9,766 bases of DNA from Pseudomonadota bacterium (GTDB taxonomy: Bacteria > Desulfobacterota > Desulfobaccia > Desulfobaccales > 0-14-0-80-60-11), in the NCBI GenBank assembly GCA_018897875.1, contig JAHIKF010000405.1, forward strand, positions 1-9,766. Reading direction: 5' to 3'. Shown in pieces: positions 6,833-9,766 of this stretch. The notes under the pieces are model-generated. The model did not search any database. It was not told where the DNA came from and saw nothing but the letters and a program-made list of their open reading frames with translations. How positions within the stretch are numbered: position 1 is the first letter of the stretch; each line of letters begins with the position of its first letter. The position numbers were made by a program, and so were the translations under genes.

Positions 6833-6882
6833 TTCATACCCTCCTTGCCCCGGCATTAAATTATATCGTAGCCTATCCTAAA

Positions 6883-6914
6883 CACTGGCCACTGGCCACT
6901 GACTACTGACCACT
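6883..6914. repeat. Heptamer tandem repeat (CACTGGC/CACTGAC type)
   Basis: Contiguous 7-nt units CACTGGC, CACTGGC, CACTGAC, TACTGAC and a partial CACT. It lies in the spacer downstream of trpS. The period equals that of the arrays at 4033-4067 and 4141-4168, and the ACTG core is shared with the latter. Confidence 0.85.
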
Positions 6915-6953
6915 ATCTCCCCCGGTCCTCCCCTCAAATCATCCTGACTCCAA

Positions 6954-8003
6954 CTAAGGAACTAACTGGAATTTTCGATTAAATCCCACCGCGTCCCGGA
7001 CTTCGGCCATGGTCCGGCGGGCCTGTTCCCGGGCCAGGTCATTGCCCTGGCGCATGATGTCCAGGACCTCGTCGGGGTGGGCTTCGTAGTATCGGCGCCG
7101 TTCCTGGATGGGGGCCATATTTTCCAGCAACGCCTCAGCCAGCATCTTTTTGCAATCCACGCATCCCAGAGTGGCTTTGCGGCATTCGGCGCTGATCTCG
7201 TCCAGGCGCGCTTTCGGCAGATTGAGGCGGTGGAAGGGAAAAGCCAGGCAGCGGTCCGGTTCGCCGGGATCTTTCCGGAAGGGGCGCTGGGTATCGGTGG
7301 TCATCTGGCGCACCTGTTTGGCCATCACCTCCGGCGGGTCGCTCAGGTAGATGCAGTTGCCATAGCTCTTGCTCATCTTGCGGCCGTCGGTGCCCGTGAG
7401 TTTGGGAATCTCGGTCAAGAGGGCCTCCGGTTCCGGGAAAATGGGCCGGTACAGGTGATTGAAGCGCCGGGCGATCTCCCGGGTCATCTCCACGTGCGGC
7501 ACCTGGTCCACCCCCACCGGCACCCCATCCGCCTTGTACATCAAGATATCCGCGGCCTGGAGCACCGGATAGCCCAAAAAGCCGTGGGTAGCCAGGTCCT
7601 TGTGGGCCAGTTCCTGGATCTGGTCCTTGTAGGTGGGATTGCGCTCCAGCCAGGGCACCGGGGTAAACATGCCGAATACCAGGTAGAGCTCGCAGTGCTC
7701 CGGAATGGCCGACTGCACGAAGATGGTGGATTTAAGGGGATCCAGGCCCACGCTCAGCCAATCGGTCACCATTTCCGGAATGAAGCTGCTGATGGCCCCG
7801 GGGGTCTCGTATTCCGTGGTCATGGCGTGCCAGTCGGCCACGAAGTAGTAGCACTGATAATCTTCCTGGAGGCGCATCCAGTTGTACAACGCCCCGTAAT
7901 AGTTCCCTAAGTGCATTTTGCCGGTGGGGCGCATGCCGCTCAAGATACGTTTAGGTTTGGTCTCTTTGGATTTCTCAGGTGCACGTATATCGTCAAATGT
8001 CAT
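6954..8003 (-). CDS. trpS: Tryptophanyl-tRNA synthetase with a probable Fe-S cysteine motif
   Basis: A 349-residue class I aminoacyl-tRNA synthetase that charges tRNA-Trp in the cytoplasm. The HIGH-type signature PTGKMHLGN is at 26-34 and KMSKS at 209-213. GYPVLQAADILMYKAD (144-159) and VDQVPHVEMTREIARRFN (165-182) are the usual tryptophan-pocket and dimer stretches. The C-terminal anticodon-side region carries Cys252, Cys274, Cys281 and Cys284 (C-x21-C-x6-C-x2-C), nearly the spacing reported for the [4Fe-4S] TrpRS of Thermotoga maritima; cluster binding here is inference. The N-terminus has about 15 charged residues ahead of the usual RILSGMRPTG start. ATG 8003 has only a weak AGG at 7 nt. 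A 396-bp repeat-rich spacer precedes it, and I saw no clear promoter or T-box. Confidence 0.97.
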   Translation of the reverse strand: MTFDDIRAPEKSKETKPKRILSGMRPTGKMHLGNYYGALYNWMRLQEDYQCYYFVADWHAMTTEYETPGAISSFIPEMVTDWLSVGLDPLKSTIFVQSAIPEHCELYLVFGMFTPVPWLERNPTYKDQIQELAHKDLATHGFLGYPVLQAADILMYKADGVPVGVDQVPHVEMTREIARRFNHLYRPIFPEPEALLTEIPKLTGTDGRKMSKSYGNCIYLSDPPEVMAKQVRQMTTDTQRPFRKDPGEPDRCLAFPFHRLNLPKARLDEISAECRKATLGCVDCKKMLAEALLENMAPIQERRRYYEAHPDEVLDIMRQGNDLAREQARRTMAEVRDAVGFNRKFQLVP

Positions 8004-8044
8004 GCTGATTCCTATTTCGAAAATATTTTGTCATTGGTGGCAAG

Positions 8045-8074
8045 GGCTTTCCAGCCGGTGCGCCGGCTAAAGCC
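8045..8074. repeat. Palindromic element GGCTTT-AGCCGG / CCGGCT-AAAGCC
   Basis: Twelve paired bases with a 2-nt CC bulge on one side and a TGCG loop. It is followed by TGCGGCTAC. It resembles the dispersed 'GTAGCCGCAGGCTTTAGCC' motif seen in many environmental genomes (general knowledge). It lies some 40 bp upstream of the trpS start, in the mRNA leader or promoter region. Confidence 0.6.
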
Positions 8075-8154
8075 TGCGGCTACCAGATATTAGGCAGATG
8101 CTGCTATTTTAACCCAAGCCCCGATATTTTGGCCGAAAACTTTCCCTGCGGCAG

Positions 8155-8174
8155 CCCCCTTTTGTAAATGGGGG
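8155..8174. repeat. Degenerate solo arm of the CCCCCTTT...GGGGG repeat
   Basis: CCCCCTTTTGTAAATGGGGG pairs CCCCC with GGGGG. It closely resembles one arm of the inverted repeat at 4822-4904, which suggests a decayed or solo copy of the same family. Confidence 0.55.
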
Positions 8175-8308
8175 TGTCAATATTCCCCCGGGCTTCGGAA
8201 ACCCAGCCCCGGCTCCCGGGAAACTGGGAAACAAACCGATCGCCTTATGTTATACCGAGTTCGGTCTGAAATGAAACCAACCAATTAGATAACTTATTGA
8301 TATCAAAC

Positions 8309-8337
8309 GTAGGGGCGGGTTTAAAACCCGCCCCTAC
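8309..8337. repeat. Perfect 14-bp palindrome GTAGGGGCGGGTTT-A-AAACCCGCCCCTAC
   Basis: Both arms match over 14 bp around a single central A. The motif is, from general knowledge, a dispersed intergenic palindrome in many bacteria. It is 63 bp downstream of the small hypothetical gene. It has no T-run, so terminator function is uncertain. Confidence 0.75.
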
Positions 8338-8375
8338 AAGACGAACTCGTTATGAGAGGCATCATCTCAGTACGC

Positions 8376-8397
8376 CGCGGCCGGTAACCGGGCCGCG
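8376..8397 (-). terminator. GC-rich hairpin just after the small hypothetical gene
   Basis: CGCGGCC (8376-8382) pairs with GGCCGCG (8391-8397) around GGTAACCG. It begins 2 nt after the TGA stop on the minus strand. Position and stability suggest a transcript 3' end or stabilising hairpin. The following bases are not T-rich, so an intrinsic terminator is doubtful. Confidence 0.35.
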
Positions 8398-8399
8398 CA

Positions 8400-8663
8400 T
8401 CACTCATCGAGTGAGGCCAAATAAGCGCTGAGCGAGCTGATCTCCTGGGTCGCCTCAAGTTCGTCCCCGGACCTGAGGTCATGGATGGCCACCCGCACGG
8501 GCTCATCCAAAGAAGCGGGAAAGCCGTCCCCGCTGGCGTCGGTCACCGCGATATAGGCCCGCTTGCCCCGGTGTTTGATCCATTTCGTATAAGACCCTTT
8601 CCCGGCGCAACTGGCCGAGAAATTGAATCCATGATTTTTCATTACCTCTTCGAGGCTCATCAT
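8400..8663 (-). CDS. Small hypothetical protein (87 aa), unrecognised
   Basis: I do not recognise a family. The reading frame is clean and protein-like. A basic middle (KGSYTKWIKHRGKRAYIAV, residues 22-40) is followed by an acidic second half rich in D, E and S (from about 42 to the end), consistent with a small soluble mixed alpha/beta protein. It has no signal peptide, membrane segment or cysteine pair (one Cys at 19). Two ATGs lie in tandem at 8663 and 8660; GGTGAT just upstream fits the second better. A hairpin follows the stop directly, which supports a real transcript. It is 210 bp downstream of the crotonase gene with a repeat element between, so co-transcription is uncertain. Confidence 0.6.
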   Translation of the reverse strand: MMSLEEVMKNHGFNFSASCAGKGSYTKWIKHRGKRAYIAVTDASGDGFPASLDEPVRVAIHDLRSGDELEATQEISSLSAYLASLDE

Positions 8664-8742
8664 TGATCACCCGGCATCCTTTCTGGCTCCCACCGCCTGC
8701 TGGTCTCATACCAAGTTGCCGTCAAAACACTATGAATAATCA

Positions 8743-8824
8743 TGTCATTCTGAACGGAGCGCAGCGGAGTGAAGAATCTCGTCGGCACTATAAAGAGAGA
8801 TTCTTCGTTGCACTCAGAATGACA
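8743..8824. repeat. Inverted repeat TGTCATTCTGA...GAAGAATCTC / GAGATTCTTC...TCAGAATGACA
   Basis: The left arm is 8743-8780 and the right arm 8797-8824, with a 16-nt loop. Arm ends match exactly (TGTCATTCTGA and GAAGAATCTC), while the left arm carries a 10-nt longer GC-rich middle (GGAGCGCAGCGGAG). Elements of this type ('CATTCTGAGCGAAGCGAAGAATCT') are dispersed in many genomes (general knowledge). It sits between the crotonase gene and the small hypothetical gene. A plus-strand A-run follows at 8824-8830. Confidence 0.75.
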
Positions 8825-8873
8825 AAAAAATAGTCTTTTAATTGCTCTTTGGTAACAGAAATCTCTGCGGCAG

Positions 8874-9650
8874 TTAGCATTCACGCCACACCGGTTTTCT
8901 CTTCTCCAGAAACGCCTTTACCCCTTCCGCCGCATCTTCAGTGCTGCACAGGGACGCAAACATGTCGCCCAGGAGGTCCAGGGCCTGGTGGTAGGGGACA
9001 TCCTGCATCCCATAGATGCCGGCTTTGCCGATCTGCAAGGCCAGCGGGCTTTTGGCCGCCAGTCGGGTGGCCAATTCCAGGGTGGCTGCCTCCAGTTGAT
9101 CCGGCGGCACTACCTTGTTGACCAGTCCCAGCCTCTGGGCCTCGGCCGCCGGGATAATATCTCCCAGCAGCACCATCTCCAGGGCCTTTTTGCGGCCGAC
9201 ATTGCGGGCCAGCGGGGCCGCCGGTCCGAGGCAGATGAGGCCGACATTGATGGCCGTGGTCCCGAATTTGGCATCCTCCGCGGCCACGGTCAGGTCACAG
9301 GCAAATGACAGGCCGGCGCCATTGGCCAGGGCATAGCCTTTGACCGAGGCGATCACCGGCTTCTTCATCCTGGCAATGGTGTGATTGTGCTCATCCATCA
9401 AGTGAATAAACTCGCGGTAGTCTTTGTTGGTCTTGCCCTTGAATTCGTCCAGGGAAATACCCGTGGAAAAATGTTTGCCATTAGCATCGATCACCACCAC
9501 CCGCACCTCGGGGTCCTTCTCCATTTCCCAGAGGGCATCATTGAGCTCCCGGGCAAAGGGCACGTTGAAGGTGTTCATCGCTTGCGGGCGATTCAGAGTA
9601 ATGAAGCCGATTTGATCCCGTTTCTCCACCAGGACGTTTTCAAAGCTCAT
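8874..9650 (-). CDS. Crotonase-superfamily protein (enoyl-CoA hydratase/isomerase-like), catalytic Glu residues replaced
   Basis: A 258-residue soluble protein with the crotonase fold, expected to bind an acyl-CoA thioester. The oxyanion-hole segments are recognisable: KHFSTGISLDEF (59-70) and KGYALANGAGLSFACDL (104-120). Aligned by eye with mitochondrial enoyl-CoA hydratase, the positions of its two catalytic glutamates hold Gly113 and Ala133, so water addition by the textbook mechanism is unlikely. The INVGLICLGPAAPLARNVGRKKALEM stretch (134-159) recalls the ECHDC3-like branch, whose activity is poorly defined. Alternatives are an isomerase, decarboxylase, thioesterase or non-catalytic binder. 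The start at 9650 has AAGGAG at 9659-9664 with 8-nt spacing. The neighbours give no pathway clue. Confidence 0.9.
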   Translation of the reverse strand: MSFENVLVEKRDQIGFITLNRPQAMNTFNVPFARELNDALWEMEKDPEVRVVVIDANGKHFSTGISLDEFKGKTNKDYREFIHLMDEHNHTIARMKKPVIASVKGYALANGAGLSFACDLTVAAEDAKFGTTAINVGLICLGPAAPLARNVGRKKALEMVLLGDIIPAAEAQRLGLVNKVVPPDQLEAATLELATRLAAKSPLALQIGKAGIYGMQDVPYHQALDLLGDMFASLCSTEDAAEGVKAFLEKRKPVWREC

Positions 9651-9658
9651 AACGCAAT

Positions 9659-9664
9659 CTCCTT
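9659..9664 (-). promoter_or_regulatory. Shine-Dalgarno of the crotonase gene
   Basis: AAGGAG on the minus strand, 8 nt before the ATG at 9650. It fixes the start. Confidence 0.8.
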
Positions 9665-9729
9665 ATCTTTATTTACAGAAGAAATACTGCGGCTTAATTC
9701 ACTGGTTCATAAATAAGGCAACACATACA

Positions 9730-9762
9730 GCCTCGTTCCCAGGTGCAACTGGGGAACGAGGC
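9730..9762. repeat. Palindromic element GCCTCGTTCCC / GGGAACGAGGC
   Basis: Perfect 11-bp arms (9730-9740 and 9752-9762) flank an 11-nt loop at the right edge of the window, 80 bp upstream of the crotonase start. It resembles dispersed 'CTCGTTCCCAG...CTGGGAACGAG' elements (general knowledge). It could be a terminator for an upstream gene outside the window, but no T-run is visible here. Confidence 0.7.
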
Positions 9763-9766
9763 CAAA

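Larger units (their letters stand above)
8004..8399. other. Repeat-rich spacer upstream of trpS
   Basis: This 396-bp stretch has no credible gene. It holds at least four palindromic elements, listed separately, plus a G/C-rich imperfect repeat around 8190-8235 (CCCAG/CTGGG and CCCGGG blocks). A lone minus-strand TTGACA near 8173-8178 has no partner -10 at 16-18 nt, so I assign no trpS promoter. TAAAAT near 8107-8112 is a possible -10 without a -35. Confidence 0.6.

Noticed and set aside
7077..7910. 277-residue plus-strand frame opposite trpS
   Set aside because: Antisense shadow produced by GC-rich codon use; trpS on the other strand has every signature motif.
8173..8178. Minus-strand TTGACA as a trpS promoter -35
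   Set aside because: No -10-like hexamer at 16-18 nt downstream, and it abuts a repeat arm.
8660..8884. 74-residue minus-strand frame over the TCATTCTGA element
   Set aside because: The core is the repeat translated (CHSECNEESLF and FFTPLRSVQNDM), a well-known kind of spurious ORF.

Overview
The window reads as ordinary chromosome from a GC-rich, Gram-negative-like bacterium. Every gene I can support lies on the minus strand, so the window reads from right (9766) to left (1). Housekeeping genes are mixed with a large multi-PAS sensor kinase. The spacers are crowded with short palindromic and tandem repeats of kinds common in sulfate-reducing or syntrophic 'deltaproteobacterial' (Desulfobacterota) genomes. 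That taxonomic guess rests on general style and has low confidence; no rRNA or other firm marker is present.

In transcription order: (1) 9650-8874, a crotonase-superfamily protein resembling enoyl-CoA hydratases but lacking both catalytic glutamates; (2) 8663-8400, a small unrecognised protein; (3) 8003-6954, tryptophanyl-tRNA synthetase (trpS) with a four-cysteine motif suggesting an iron-sulfur cluster; (4) 6832-6721, a tiny ORF with an excellent ribosome binding site that appears broken by a frameshift; (5) 6633-5908, an RsuA/RluB-family rRNA pseudouridine synthase, overlapping by 4 nt with (6) 5911-4979, a membrane site-2-protease-like M50 metalloprotease; (7) 4683-4162, a zinc-ribbon Nudix hydrolase; (8) 3885-3337, orotate phosphoribosyltransferase (pyrE); (9) 3033 to beyond base 1, a dCache sensor kinase with five PAS domains whose ATPase half lies outside the window.

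Only the pseudouridine synthase/M50 pair is clearly operon-like. The other genes are separated by 210-400 bp spacers and are probably separate or loosely coupled units. Functionally the set covers translation (trpS, rRNA modification), pyrimidine synthesis (pyrE), nucleotide clean-up (Nudix), membrane proteolysis, acyl-CoA metabolism and signalling. They form no obvious pathway.

The spacers are more distinctive than the genes. I count at least eight palindromes or inverted repeats and four short tandem arrays, three of them with an exact 7-nt period. I found no CRISPR array, transposase, phage gene, tRNA or rRNA, and nothing that convincingly forms a new multi-gene system. The best leads are the possible Fe-S TrpRS, the catalytically altered crotonase, the broken small ORF and the heptamer repeats.
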